NCBI GenBank assembly: GCA_030653975.1
Contig: JAURYH010000018.1
Coordinates: forward strand, 1 to 64,000
DNA from: Hydrogenophaga sp.
GTDB lineage: Bacteria; Pseudomonadota; Gammaproteobacteria; Burkholderiales; Burkholderiaceae_C
Reading direction: 5' to 3'
DNA length: 64,000 nt
Made by a program: the position numbers and the translations under genes. The notes under the pieces are model-generated. The model saw nothing but the letters and a program-made list of their open reading frames with translations. It ran no database searches and was not told the DNA's origin. Shown one piece after another: positions 7,951 to 17,361 of the stretch. Positions within the stretch are counted from its first letter, which is position 1. Each line of letters begins with the position of its first letter.

Positions 7951-8619
7951 TTAAAACAGCAGGAAGCGCAGCGGCGTCAGCAGCAACTCGATCGCGCCAC
8001 CGGTGAGCATCATGAGCGGTCGCAGCCAGAGGTTGCCCACGACGCCGGTGATGACCAGGGCCATCACGATGAAGAAGCCCCAGGGTTCGACGCGCGAGAC
8101 CGGGTAGGCCAGGTGGTTGGGCAGCAGGCCCACCAGAATGCGCCCGCCGTCCAGCGGTGGCAGCGGAAACAGGTTGAAGGCAAACATCACCAGGTTCACC
8201 AGCACGCCGGCGCGGCACATGTCCAGGAAGAAGCGTTCTTCAACACCGGCGGCCACCAGCAGGTACAGGCCCACGGTCCACATCACGGCCTGCACCAGAT
8301 TGGCGCCCGGGCCGGCCAGGGCGACCCAGACCATGTCGCGTTTCGGGTTGCGCAGGCGCCCGAAATTCACCGGGACGGGTTTGGCGTAACCGAACAGGAA
8401 GGCGCCGGAGGTGGCGAAGTACAGCAGCAGCGGCATGGCGATCGTGCCGACCGGGTCAATGTGCTTGAGCGGATTGAGCGTGATGCGGCCCAGCATGTGC
8501 GCAGTGTTGTCGCCAAAGTGCCGTGCCGCGTAGCCGTGAGCAGCTTCGTGCACCGTGATGGCGAACAGCACCGGAATGGCGTAGAGGGCTACGGTTTGAA
8601 TGATCTGGGCGAAATCCAT
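7951..8619 (-). CDS. Site-2 protease family (M50) membrane metalloprotease
   Basis: 222 aa with about six hydrophobic segments. The zinc-binding HEAAH motif is at H24-H28 in the first membrane segment, and the third ligand is in LPPLDGGR (D157). These are the hallmarks of intramembrane M50 proteases. There is no PDZ domain, so it belongs to the short YwhC-like group rather than RseP. The substrate is unknown. It lies between the yciO-like gene and trpS in a tight minus-strand cluster. Confidence 0.85.
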   Translation of the reverse strand: MDFAQIIQTVALYAIPVLFAITVHEAAHGYAARHFGDNTAHMLGRITLNPLKHIDPVGTIAMPLLLYFATSGAFLFGYAKPVPVNFGRLRNPKRDMVWVALAGPGANLVQAVMWTVGLYLLVAAGVEERFFLDMCRAGVLVNLVMFAFNLFPLPPLDGGRILVGLLPNHLAYPVSRVEPWGFFIVMALVITGVVGNLWLRPLMMLTGGAIELLLTPLRFLLF

Positions 8620-8705
8620 GAGGGGCGGCGGGCGGGCAAAGGGCTATTGTCCCAGAAGGGGTGGCGTACCCGCAGGCACTTGCCGTTCGGGTACCGGCAT
8701 CGGGC

Positions 8706-9341
8706 TCACAAGCCCAGCGTGGACAGCGAGCCTCGGCCTTCTCGAACCAGCTCGGGTTCGCCACCCGACCCCATGGGGGTGAGGTCGACGACGGTCGTGG
8801 CTTCGAGCGGACAGGCGCCGGCATCGATCACGCCAGCGAGATCGTGTTCGAAGCGTTCCCGGATGTCTTGCGCATCGTTGAGGGGATGCACCTCGCCGGG
8901 CGGGATCAGCGTGGTCGCCAGCAGGGGGCCGTTGTGCAGGTCCAGCAGCGCCAGCAGGGCGTTGTGGTCGGGCACGCGCAGACCGATCGTCTTGCGCGAG
9001 GGGTGGCTGAGTCGGCGCGGCACCTCCTTGCTGGCTTCGAGAATGAAGGTGTAGGGGCCAGGCGTGGCCTGCTTGAGCAGGCGGTACTGGCGGTTGTCCA
9101 CCTTGGCGTAGCTGGCGAGTTCGCTCAGGTCGCGGCAGAGCAGGGTGAGGTGGTGTTTGTCGTCAACCTGGCGGATGCGGCGCAGGCGGTCGGCCGCGGC
9201 CTTGTCGTCAATGTGGCAGACCAGCGCGTAGCTGGAGTCGGTGGGCACCGCCAGCACGCCGCCCCGTTCCAGCAGCTGGACCGCCTGCTTGAGCAGCCGG
9301 GGTTGCGGGTTGTCGGGGTGGACTTCGAAATACTGGGACAT
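8706..9341 (-). CDS. yciO: YciO, Sua5/YciO/YrdC-family protein
   Basis: 211 aa. It has the KxR/SxN-type fold signature of the threonylcarbamoyl-AMP synthase family (GGVLAVPTDSSYALVCHIDD near the N-terminus, then HHLTLLCRDLSELASYAKV). The start at ATG 9341 gives the usual YciO N-terminus MSQYFEVHP; the frame stays open upstream but without a family match. YciO is a paralogue of TsaC whose role in tRNA t6A synthesis is weak or debated. The upstream pairing with an rnmA/trpH-like gene matches the E. coli yciV-yciO neighbourhood. Confidence 0.85.
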   Translation of the reverse strand: MSQYFEVHPDNPQPRLLKQAVQLLERGGVLAVPTDSSYALVCHIDDKAAADRLRRIRQVDDKHHLTLLCRDLSELASYAKVDNRQYRLLKQATPGPYTFILEASKEVPRRLSHPSRKTIGLRVPDHNALLALLDLHNGPLLATTLIPPGEVHPLNDAQDIRERFEHDLAGVIDAGACPLEATTVVDLTPMGSGGEPELVREGRGSLSTLGL

Positions 9342-9388
9342 GGTGCGTATTGTGCGCGGCCTGTGGGCACAACCACGGCGCCGCTGGT

Positions 9389-10297
9389 TCAGGCCTCGGG
9401 TGGTTCCACGGGCAGGCGGTGTTCGCGCGCGGTGAGCCAGCTGGCGGTGGCGCCGCAAACCACGATGAGGGCGATGCCGGTCAGTTCCAGTCGGCCGGGG
9501 ATGTGGTTGAACACCAGCCAGCCGCACAGCATGGCAAAGCCGATCTGGGTGTACAGGTAGGGCGTGAGCGTGGACGCGGGCGCGCGCGCGAACGCGAGGA
9601 TGAGCAGGAAGTGGCCGACCGTGCCCATGAGGCCCACCAGGCAGAGCAGGGCGAAAGTGTGGGTGTCGGGGATGGCTTGCCAGACCAGGGGCAGGATCGC
9701 GCTGGCCACCAGCGCGCCCACCCAGCCGGTGTAGAAGTGCATGGTCATCGGGTCCTCGGTGCGTGCCATCTGGCTGGTGAGGATCTGGAACCAGGCGTAG
9801 GTGACCACCATCAGCAAGGGCAGCAGGCTGGCCCAGCCGATCACATCACCACCGGGCTGGACCACCAGCAGTGCGCCCACGAACCCCCCGCCCACCAGCA
9901 CCCAGCGCATCGGCGCGACCCGTTCTTTCAGGAACAGCGCCGCCAGCAGGGTGACCACCAGGGGCGTGGTCATGACAAAGGCGGTGAATTCGCCCACGGG
10001 CATGTACTGCACGCTGATGAACGACAGCACGCTGACCATCAGCAGCAGGCAGCCGCGCAGCATCTGGAAGCGCGGGTGCCGGGTGTGCAGCAGACTGCGT
10101 CCGCGCAGGGGCAGCATGACCGTGCTGACGGCCACGGCCTGGAACACGTAGCGGAACCAGACCGCCACCAGGATGGGCACGAAGGCACCGACGTACTTGA
10201 CCGCGGTGTCGAGCACGGCGAAGCAGGCCACGGCCATCACCAGGAACGTGATGCCCAGCGCGGCCTGTGCACCGGGTCGGGCAACGGCGGCGCTCAT
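9389..10297 (-). CDS. DMT-superfamily (EamA) membrane transporter
   Basis: 302 aa with about ten transmembrane segments arranged as two EamA repeats, typical of drug/metabolite exporters. The substrate cannot be told from sequence. The ATG at 10297 overlaps the stop of the upstream phosphatase gene in a TGATG junction, so translation is probably coupled. The C-terminus is the usual short charged tail (TAREHRLPVE). Confidence 0.85.
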   Translation of the reverse strand: MSAAVARPGAQAALGITFLVMAVACFAVLDTAVKYVGAFVPILVAVWFRYVFQAVAVSTVMLPLRGRSLLHTRHPRFQMLRGCLLLMVSVLSFISVQYMPVGEFTAFVMTTPLVVTLLAALFLKERVAPMRWVLVGGGFVGALLVVQPGGDVIGWASLLPLLMVVTYAWFQILTSQMARTEDPMTMHFYTGWVGALVASAILPLVWQAIPDTHTFALLCLVGLMGTVGHFLLILAFARAPASTLTPYLYTQIGFAMLCGWLVFNHIPGRLELTGIALIVVCGATASWLTAREHRLPVEPPEA

Positions 10298-11151
10298 CAG
10301 TGGAAACGCGCTGCAAGCGGCTCCCACACCGGTGTGACGCTGCCCGGCAGGTTGGGCAGTTTGCCCAGATCGGTGTGGCTTTCGGTCGGACTGTGAAAGT
10401 CGCTGCCGCGCGAGGCGAGCAGGTCGAACTCGCTGCAGAACCCGGCGTATTTCACGTAATCGGCCTGGCCGTGGGCACCGGTGACCACCTCCACGCCCTG
10501 GCCACCGTGGGCCTTGAATTCGGTGAAGAGCGCGTACTCTTCGTTGGCGGTGAGGTTGTAGCGGCCGGGGTGAGCGATCACCGCCAGACCACCGGCGCCA
10601 GTGATCCAGCGCACGGCGTTGCGCAGTGTGGCCCAGCGGTGCGCGACGAAGCCCGGTTTTCCCTCGGTGATGTACTTGCGGAAGACCTCGTTGGTTTCCT
10701 TGCACACGCCGATCTCCACCAGGTAGCGCGCGAAGTGCGAGCGCGAGATCAACTCCGGGTTGCCGACGTATTTGAGTGCGCCCTCGTAGACGCCCGGGAT
10801 GCCCACGCGGGCCAGGTCGTCACTCATTGCGCGCGCACGCTGCTCCCGGCCGCCACGGGTCTGGCGCAGGCCCTCGACCAGTGCCGGATCGGTGTGATCG
10901 AAACCCAGGCCGATGATGTGCACGGTGGCATTGACGAAGGTGACCGAGACTTCCACGCCGGTGAGGTAGGGCAGCCCGGCCTGGCGGGCCGCAGCGATGG
11001 CACGCTCCTGCCCACCGATCTCGTCGTGGTCGGTGAGCGACCACAGTGCCACGCCGTTGGCTTTGGCGCGCGGCGCCAGTTCTTCGGGTGTGAGGGTGCC
11101 GTCGGACACGACGGAGTGGCAGTGGAGATCGGCGTTGAGGATGTGGGTCAC
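10297..11151 (-). CDS. rnmA: PHP-domain phosphatase, RnmA/TrpH (YciV) type
   Basis: 284 aa. PHP metal motifs are visible: ADLHCHSVVSDGT (H10, H12), LTDHDEIGG, VIAHPGRYN and GSDFHSP. The family includes E. coli RnmA (YciV), a 5'-3' exonuclease / 3',5'-nucleotide bisphosphatase acting on RNA ends and pAp. The start is GTG at 11151 (MTHILNADLH); no in-frame ATG gives a better N-terminus. It is the first gene of the rnmA-DMT-yciO-M50-trpS run. Confidence 0.85.
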   Translation of the reverse strand: MTHILNADLHCHSVVSDGTLTPEELAPRAKANGVALWSLTDHDEIGGQERAIAAARQAGLPYLTGVEVSVTFVNATVHIIGLGFDHTDPALVEGLRQTRGGREQRARAMSDDLARVGIPGVYEGALKYVGNPELISRSHFARYLVEIGVCKETNEVFRKYITEGKPGFVAHRWATLRNAVRWITGAGGLAVIAHPGRYNLTANEEYALFTEFKAHGGQGVEVVTGAHGQADYVKYAGFCSEFDLLASRGSDFHSPTESHTDLGKLPNLPGSVTPVWEPLAARFH

Positions 11152-11231
11152 GGCTTCATTTTAGGTTTTGCCGAGTGCCCGCGCTGGCGCAAGGCAAAGA
11201 TGCGTGACGAACGAGGCACCGGCAACCCGGA

Positions 11232-11306
11232 ACACCGCGGAACTGGCTTTGCCAGGCCGCAGGTGTTGCCCCCTGGGGGGTGACGCCGCAGGCGGCGCGG
11301 GGGGAG
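11232..11306. repeat. Dispersed intergenic repeat, copy 1 (downstream of ppc)
   Basis: The segment starts ACACCGCGGAACTGGC and ends GACGCCGCAGGCGGCGCGGG. It shares its order and most bases with copies at 53037-53117 and 59397-59470. Three hairpin-forming blocks are present: a CTGGC...GCCAG stem, a CCCCC/GGGGG stem and CGCCGCAGGCGGCG. It begins 19 bases past the ppc stop when read on the minus strand. Confidence 0.75.
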
Positions 11307-11324
11307 CCAATCTCGCGCGGGGGG

Positions 11325-14165
11325 TCAACCCGTGTTCCGCAGCCCGGCCGCGATGCCGTTGATCGAGATGTGGATGCCGCGGCGCACCTTTTCGTCGCGG
11401 TCGGCGTGGTTTTCACCCGCCCGGTAGCGCCGCACCAGCTCGACCTGCAGGTGGTGCAGCGGGTCGATGTAGGGGAAGCGGTGGCGCATGGAGCGCTGCA
11501 GCGCGGCGTTGTTGACCAGGCGCTGCTTTTCGCCCGTGATCAGGGCCAGCGCATCGGCCGTGCGGTGCCATTCGGCTTCGATGGCGGTGAACACCTTGGT
11601 GCGCAGGCGCTTGTCTTCGACCAGTTCGGCATAGCGCGTGGCCAGCGCGAGATCGCTCTTGGCCATGACCATGTCCATGTTGGACAGCAGGGTGCTGAAG
11701 AAGGGCCACTGTTTCACCATCTTCTGCAGTTGCGTCTTTTGCTTGGCCACGCCCTTGGGGCCTTCTTTGTGCAGGAAGGTGTGCACCGCCGAGCCGAACC
11801 CGTACCAACCCGGCAGCGTCAGGCGACACTGGCCCCAGCTGAAGCCCCAGGGGATGGCGCGCAGGTCTTCGATTTTCTGCGTGGCCTTGCGCGAGGCCGG
11901 ACGCGAGCCGATGTTGAGTTCGGCGATTTCACGGATCGGTGTGGCGGCGAAGAAATATTCCGCAAAGCGCGGGGTGTCGTAGACCAGGGCGCGGTAGGCG
12001 GCCATGCTCGCCGTGGAGAGCTCGGCCGCAGTGTCGAGGAAGGCTTTGGGGGCGTTGCGCGTGGCCTGCAGCAGGGTGGCCTCCAGCGTGGCGGCGACCA
12101 GGGTTTCCAGGTTGCGCCGGCCGATTTCAGGGTTGGCGTATTTGGAGCCGATCACCTCGCCCTGTTCGGTCAGGCGGATCTGGCCGCGCACGGTGCCCGG
12201 TGGCTGGGCCAGGATGGCCTGGTAGCTCGGGCCGCCGCCGCGGCCCACCGTGCCACCGCGGCCGTGGAACATGCGCAGCTGGATCGTTTTCTCGTGGCCC
12301 TTGTTGAGCGAATCGAACAGCTCCACGAGCGCGATCTCGGCGCGGTACAGCTCCCAGTTGCTGGTGAAGATGCCACCGTCCTTGTTGCTGTCCGAGTAGC
12401 CGAGCATGATGTCCTGCTCGCAGTAGCCGTCGTGCGCACCGCGGTGCACCATGGCACGCACGCCGGGCAGGGCGTAGTAGTCGCGCATGATGGGCGCGGC
12501 GTTGCGCAGGTCTTCGATGGTTTCGAACAGCGGCACCACGATCAGGTCGGCCACCGCGTCTTCGGCGAGCAGGCCGCGCACCAGGCCCGCTTCCTTCTGC
12601 AGCAGCAGAACTTCCAGCAGGTCGCTCACCGTTTCGGTGTGGCTGATGATGGCGTGGCGGATCGCCTGCGCGCCGAAACGTTCGCGGCCGCTGCGCGCGT
12701 TGTCGAAGATGGCCAGCTCACCCAGGGTGTGGGCCGAATAGGCTGTGCCCGGCACACGCAGCGGGCGCGCGTCGTTCAGCTGGCGCAGCAGCACGGCGCG
12801 CTTGGCCATTTCGTCGAGACCGCTGTAGTCGGCCTCGATGCGCGCGGTGGCCAGCAACTCGGCCACCACCTCTTCGTGTTTGTCGGAGCTCTGGCGCAGG
12901 TCGATGGTGGCCAGGTGAAAGCCGAACACCTGCACCGAGCGGATCAAAGGGCGCAGGCGGGAGCGGGTGAGCGCGGCACCGTGATTCGCCACCAGCGAGG
13001 CTTCGATGGTGCGCAGATCGGCCAGCAGTTCGGCGGCGCTGGGGTAAGCGTCTTGCGGCGCGACCGCGTGACGCGCGGCTTCTCCGCCGGTCAGCGCGGT
13101 CAGCGTGGCGGCCAGGCGCGCGTACATGCCGGTGAGTGCGCGGCGGTAGGGTTCGTCCTGGCGGTGGGCATTGGTGTCGGGCGAACGCTCGGCCAGGGCT
13201 TGCATGGCCGGGCTCACGCTCGCCAACATGGCCGACACCGACAGTTCGGCACCCAGGTGGTGCAGTTGCGTGAGGTGGTGGCGCAGCACCAGGTCGGCCT
13301 GGCTGTGCAGGGCCAGCTCCAGCGTCTGCGCGGTCACGTTGGGGTTGCCGTCGCGGTCGCCGCCGATCCACTGGCCCATGCGCAGGAAGGGCGCCACGTC
13401 CTGGTCTTCCAGGCCTTCTTCGAGGTCGCGGTAGATGCGCGGGATCTCCGACAGGAAGGTGGCCTGGTAGTAGCTCAGCGCGTTCTCGATTTCGTCCGCC
13501 ACGGTGAGCTTGGTGAAACGCAGCAGGCGCGTCTGCCAGAGCTGCGTCACGCGGGCGCGCAGTTGCGCTTCGAAGTCGGCCTGGTCGCGCGGCAGCAGTT
13601 GTTCGCGCCCGGACAGCAGGTGGGCAATGGCGCGCTCGGCATCCAGGATGCTCTTGCGCTGCACCTCGGTGGGGTGGGCGGTGAGCACCGGCGAGATGTG
13701 GGCGCCGGCCAGCGTGCGCACCACCTCGGACGGTGCGATGCCGGCCTTTTTCAGGCGCTGCAGCGTCAGCGCCAGGCTGCCCTCCTGCAGGTCGCCGGCC
13801 CGGTCGTGCACCGCGCGGCGGCGGATGTGGTGGCGGTCTTCTGCCAGGTTGGCCAAGTGACTGAAGTAGGTGAAGGCGCGGATCACGCTCACCGTCTGCT
13901 GGCCCGAGAGACCCTTGAGCAGTTTCTTCAGCGCCTTGTCGGCGTCCTGGTCGGCGTGGCGGCGGAAGGCGACCGAAAGCTGGCGAATCTGCTCGATCAG
14001 GTCGTAGGCGTCCTCGCCCTCCTGCTCGCGGATCACGTCACCCAGCACCCGACCCAGCAGGCGGATGTCGTCGATCAGTGGCTGGTCCTTGTCGGAGCCG
14101 GATGTGGCGCGTCCGGCACCAGAGCGGTTGGATGGGGCGGCGGATCGGGCGGGCGTTCGGCTCAT
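11325..14165 (-). CDS. ppc: Phosphoenolpyruvate carboxylase
   Basis: 946 aa from the chosen start. Carboxylates PEP to oxaloacetate and so replenishes the TCA cycle. Family signatures: [13 protein letters not shown] with the catalytic His, [28 protein letters not shown] and the glycine loop [14 protein letters not shown]. The C-terminus ends in [11 protein letters not shown] as in active enzymes. ATG 14165 was chosen because it gives a family-typical length; ATG 14219 (964 aa) is possible. Neither has a strong ribosome site. The gene is divergent from hemC. Confidence 0.95.
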   Translation of the reverse strand: MSRTPARSAAPSNRSGAGRATSGSDKDQPLIDDIRLLGRVLGDVIREQEGEDAYDLIEQIRQLSVAFRRHADQDADKALKKLLKGLSGQQTVSVIRAFTYFSHLANLAEDRHHIRRRAVHDRAGDLQEGSLALTLQRLKKAGIAPSEVVRTLAGAHISPVLTAHPTEVQRKSILDAERAIAHLLSGREQLLPRDQADFEAQLRARVTQLWQTRLLRFTKLTVADEIENALSYYQATFLSEIPRIYRDLEEGLEDQDVAPFLRMGQWIGGDRDGNPNVTAQTLELALHSQADLVLRHHLTQLHHLGAELSVSAMLASVSPAMQALAERSPDTNAHRQDEPYRRALTGMYARLAATLTALTGGEAARHAVAPQDAYPSAAELLADLRTIEASLVANHGAALTRSRLRPLIRSVQVFGFHLATIDLRQSSDKHEEVVAELLATARIEADYSGLDEMAKRAVLLRQLNDARPLRVPGTAYSAHTLGELAIFDNARSGRERFGAQAIRHAIISHTETVSDLLEVLLLQKEAGLVRGLLAEDAVADLIVVPLFETIEDLRNAAPIMRDYYALPGVRAMVHRGAHDGYCEQDIMLGYSDSNKDGGIFTSNWELYRAEIALVELFDSLNKGHEKTIQLRMFHGRGGTVGRGGGPSYQAILAQPPGTVRGQIRLTEQGEVIGSKYANPEIGRRNLETLVAATLEATLLQATRNAPKAFLDTAAELSTASMAAYRALVYDTPRFAEYFFAATPIREIAELNIGSRPASRKATQKIEDLRAIPWGFSWGQCRLTLPGWYGFGSAVHTFLHKEGPKGVAKQKTQLQKMVKQWPFFSTLLSNMDMVMAKSDLALATRYAELVEDKRLRTKVFTAIEAEWHRTADALALITGEKQRLVNNAALQRSMRHRFPYIDPLHHLQVELVRRYRAGENHADRDEKVRRGIHISINGIAAGLRNTG

Positions 14166-14310
14166 GGTGGGCAAGGGTGTGCTGGAGCTGGGGTTGCTGA
14201 TTTTTTGGGCAGGGGTCATGCTAGCATCCAAAGTTGCCTTTCCCGTTACCAAGCGGGTACGAAAACGCTCCCGACACCGGTTGGGGGCTGATTTTTTTTG
14301 AACCTTCATC

Positions 14311-15279
14311 GTGGCCATTTCAAACCCATCCTCCGCGCTGTCCATCACCATCGCCACGCGCGAAAGCCGTCTGGCGCTGTGGCAGGCCGAACACGTCAAG
14401 GCCCTCCTGCAAGACTTGGGCCATCGCGTCGAGTTGCTGGGCATGACGACCCTGGGCGATCAGATCCTGGACCGCAGCCTCTCCAAGGTGGGCGGCAAGG
14501 GCCTGTTCGTGAAAGAGCTGGAAGTCGCGCTCGAAGAAGGCCGCGCCGACATCGCCGTGCACTCGCTCAAGGATGTGCCCATGGACCTGCCTGCGGGGTT
14601 TGCACTGGCCTGCGTGATGGAGCGCGAAGACCCGCGCGACGCCTGGGTGTCGCCCGCCTGTGCGACGCTGGCCGAGCTGCCCGCAGGCGCCGTCGTCGGC
14701 ACTTCCAGCCTGCGCCGGCTGGTGCTGCTGCGCGCCGTGCTGGATGCGCTGGGCCGCAGCGACGTGCGCATCGAGCCGCTGCGCGGCAACCTCGATACAC
14801 GTTTGCGCAAACTGGACGAGGGCCAGTACCACGCGATCGTGCTGGCGTCTGCGGGCCTGAAGCGGCTGGGTCTGGGCGCGCGCATCCGGCACATCTTTGA
14901 ACCCGCTGAATCCTTGCCTGCTGCGGGCCAGGGGGCGCTGGGCATCGAAGTCCGCGCCGATCGCAGCGACCTCGTTGAGGCCCTGAAGCCCCTGGTGCAC
15001 ATGCCCACCTGGTTGCGTGTGGCGGCCGAGCGCACGGTGTCGCGCGCCATGGGTGGCAGCTGCTCCATGCCGCTGGCGGCCTACGCCGACTGGACCAACG
15101 GCGATGCCGGTCACCTGGTGCTGCGTGCCGCCTGGGGGGACCCGGAAGGTGCTCTGGCTCTGGTGCAGGTGAGTGACCAGGCCGAAGTCCAGACGCTGCA
15201 GCAGGCTGAAGCCCTGGGGCAGCGCGTGGCGCAGGCGCTGCGCGCGGCCGGCGCCCAGCCGCCAGCGGCAGGGGCTTGA
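14311..15279 (+). CDS. hemC: Porphobilinogen deaminase (hydroxymethylbilane synthase)
   Basis: 322 aa. Polymerises four porphobilinogens to hydroxymethylbilane. Visible signatures: [18 protein letters not shown], catalytic D88 in HSLKDVP, and C251 in [12 protein letters not shown], which binds the dipyrromethane cofactor. The start is a GTG at 14311; no in-frame ATG fits before the conserved ATRES segment, and there is no clear Shine-Dalgarno sequence. It begins the hemC-hemD-hemX-hemY run with hemD almost abutting. Confidence 0.95.
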   Translation: MAISNPSSALSITIATRESRLALWQAEHVKALLQDLGHRVELLGMTTLGDQILDRSLSKVGGKGLFVKELEVALEEGRADIAVHSLKDVPMDLPAGFALACVMEREDPRDAWVSPACATLAELPAGAVVGTSSLRRLVLLRAVLDALGRSDVRIEPLRGNLDTRLRKLDEGQYHAIVLASAGLKRLGLGARIRHIFEPAESLPAAGQGALGIEVRADRSDLVEALKPLVHMPTWLRVAAERTVSRAMGGSCSMPLAAYADWTNGDAGHLVLRAAWGDPEGALALVQVSDQAEVQTLQQAEALGQRVAQALRAAGAQPPAAGA

Positions 15280-15283
15280 CGCC

Positions 15284-16165
15284 TTGACCGACCTGCCCCG
15301 GCCAGCGCCTGTGTTGAGACCGCTGGAGCGGCTCATCGTCACCCGTCCCGCAGCCGAAGCGGCGAGCTGGGTGCAGGCCCTGCAGGCGCAGGGCTGGCGG
15401 GCCCAGGCGCTGCCCTTGATCGACATTGCGGAACCGCAGGACGCAGCCACATTGGCCTCGCTGCGGCGCTGGCGCACCCACTGGCTGGACATGGACGCGT
15501 TGCTCTTTGTGAGCGGGGCCGCGGTCAGCCATTTTTTTGCGCAGGATGTGCGAGCACCCACGCGGCCCGATGGGGGTACCCGCTTCTGGGCACCCGGTCC
15601 GGGCACGGCGCGGGCACTGGCCCAGGCGCTGACCGGTCTGGGGCTGGATGCAGCGCGCATCGACGCCCCACCGCCTGATGCCGGGCAGTTCGATTCCGAA
15701 GCACTGTGGCCCGTGGTGGCGCCGCAGGTGCGAGCGGGCCAGCGCATCCTGGTGGTGCGTGGTGCTTCGCCCGGGATGGCTGCTGCGCCGGAGCCGGATC
15801 CACCGCAACGCCAGCACGCTGGCAACGGTCGCGACTGGCTGATCCAGCAATGCGAAGCCGCAGGGGCCAGCGTTGAGAGTTGCGTCGCCTACGAGCGGTC
15901 GGCCTCCCGGTGGACGGCCGGGCAAGCGGCGGTGGCCCGTGCCGCGGCCTCGGCCGGCAGCGCCTGGCTGTTCAGCAGTTCGGAAGCCGTGCACCATCTG
16001 ACGAGCGCCACGCCACACACCGACTGGTCGTCCGCCTGTGCCATCGCCACCCATCCCCGCATAGCTGCCAGCGCGAAGGCCGCCGGTTTTGGCCGGGTGA
16101 TCGAAACCCGGCCCGCCTTGCCAGACGTGTTGCGGGCCCTAGAATCGAACTGGAGTCCCACATGA
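15284..16165 (+). CDS. hemD: Uroporphyrinogen-III synthase
   Basis: About 293 aa. Closes and inverts ring D of hydroxymethylbilane. HemD sequences diverge strongly; recognisable parts are LIVTRPAAEAASWVQALQAQ near the N-terminus, ALLFVSGAAVSHFF, RILVVRG and WLFSSSEAVHHL. Position between hemC and hemX is decisive. The start is uncertain: TTG 15284 (4 bases after the hemC stop) or GTG 15311 both precede the conserved region. The stop overlaps the hemX ATG (ATGA). Confidence 0.87.
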   Translation: MTDLPRPAPVLRPLERLIVTRPAAEAASWVQALQAQGWRAQALPLIDIAEPQDAATLASLRRWRTHWLDMDALLFVSGAAVSHFFAQDVRAPTRPDGGTRFWAPGPGTARALAQALTGLGLDAARIDAPPPDAGQFDSEALWPVVAPQVRAGQRILVVRGASPGMAAAPEPDPPQRQHAGNGRDWLIQQCEAAGASVESCVAYERSASRWTAGQAAVARAAASAGSAWLFSSSEAVHHLTSATPHTDWSSACAIATHPRIAASAKAAGFGRVIETRPALPDVLRALESNWSPT

Positions 16166-17361
16166 GCGCAGATATCCCAGATACCCCCCCAGGTCCACCG
16201 AAAGAAACGTCAGCGGTGACCGCGGGTGGGGCTGCGCCCGTGGTTGCCCCACCGGTGGGGCATGTCCGCCAGCCGGTGTCGTGGCTGTCGGTGCTGGCGC
16301 TTGTGGTGGCCGCGATCTCGCTGGTGCTGGCCGGTCTGATATGGCAGAAGCTCGGGTTCACGCAGCAGGAGCTGGCAAGGCGCAGTCAGGACAGCACGGT
16401 GCAGGCGGTGGAGGTGCGCACCGTGGCCAAACAGGCGGAGGCCCTCACGCAAGAAATGCAGGCGCGCCTGGCGGTGGCCGAGATCAAATTGTCCGAAGTG
16501 ACCCTGCAGCGCAGCCAGCTTGAAGAACTCATGCTCGCGCTGTCGCGTTCGCGCGATGACAACCTCGTGCAGGACATTGAATCCGCCCTGCGACTCGCAT
16601 TGCAGCAGACCCAGCTCACGGGCAGCGTGCAGCCCCTGGTGTCGGCGCTGCAGGCCGCTGATCAGCGCATCGCGAGGGCTGCGCAGCCACGCCTGAATCC
16701 GGTGCAACGGGCCATCCAGCGCGACATCGAGCGCATCCAGGGCGCCGCGCTGACCGATGTGCCCACGCTGGTGTTGCGGGTGGATGAGCTGGCCCGTCAG
16801 GTGGACGATTGGCCCGTGCAGAACGATGTCGGTGTGAAGACCGCCAGCACCATGTCCCGTCGGGCGGATGTGGCAGCGTCCGGCAAGGCTGCTGTGCAGC
16901 CACCCGCTGCGAAAGCAGGTGCATCGGATCTGGCGGAACCGGCACCCTCCCTGCCAGTGCAGGAAAACGGCTGGTCGCGTGTTTCCATGGCCTGGTCTTC
17001 GTTCTGGCAACGTGTCTGGACCGATGTGACCCGAAGCGGCCGCGAACTGGTGCGCGTCAGCCGCATCGACAGGCCCGAAGCCGCGCTGCTCGCCCCCGAG
17101 CAGGCTTTCTTCCTGCGGGAAAACCTCAAGCTCCGGCTGCTCAATGCACGGCTCGGTTTGCTGAGCCGTCAGCTCAATGCCGTCGAGGCCGATCTGAAAT
17201 CCACCGAGCTGGCGCTGGGTCGGTACTTCGACACCACGGCGCCCCAGGTGATGGCGGCGCAGAAGATGCTGGGGCAACTGCGGACCGAGCTGTCGACGGC
17301 AGACTTGCCGCGACCCGACGAAAGCCTCGCGGCGCTGGCCGCCGCCGCGGGAGGCCGGTGA
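16162..17361 (+). CDS. hemX: HemX-like membrane protein (putative uroporphyrinogen-III C-methyltransferase annotation)
   Basis: 399 aa. A proline-rich cytoplasmic N-terminus is followed by one transmembrane helix (~40-60) and a large, Ala/Gln-rich, probably helical and coiled-coil domain. This is the HemX architecture. The family is often labelled a uroporphyrinogen methyltransferase, but it lacks an obvious methyltransferase fold and its role is unclear; it is thought to scaffold haem synthesis at the membrane. The ATG overlaps the hemD stop (ATGA) and the stop overlaps the hemY ATG (TGATG). Confidence 0.85.
   Translation: MSADIPDTPPGPPKETSAVTAGGAAPVVAPPVGHVRQPVSWLSVLALVVAAISLVLAGLIWQKLGFTQQELARRSQDSTVQAVEVRTVAKQAEALTQEMQARLAVAEIKLSEVTLQRSQLEELMLALSRSRDDNLVQDIESALRLALQQTQLTGSVQPLVSALQAADQRIARAAQPRLNPVQRAIQRDIERIQGAALTDVPTLVLRVDELARQVDDWPVQNDVGVKTASTMSRRADVAASGKAAVQPPAAKAGASDLAEPAPSLPVQENGWSRVSMAWSSFWQRVWTDVTRSGRELVRVSRIDRPEAALLAPEQAFFLRENLKLRLLNARLGLLSRQLNAVEADLKSTELALGRYFDTTAPQVMAAQKMLGQLRTELSTADLPRPDESLAALAAAAGGR

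Noticed and set aside
6670..9054. Plus-strand open frame of ~790 codons opposite trpS, the M50 gene and yciO
   Set aside because: Spans three well-supported minus-strand genes and has no recognisable domain.
11280..14291. Plus-strand open frame of ~1000 codons opposite ppc
   Set aside because: It is the antisense shadow of phosphoenolpyruvate carboxylase in GC-rich DNA; the composition (His/Gln/Val/Gly-rich) is typical of antisense translation and there is no family match.
15284..16165. hemD as a pseudogene, because of weak similarity and no ATG
   Set aside because: The frame is intact over its full length, keeps family motifs and is overlapped by hemX; HemD is always poorly conserved and TTG or GTG starts are plausible.
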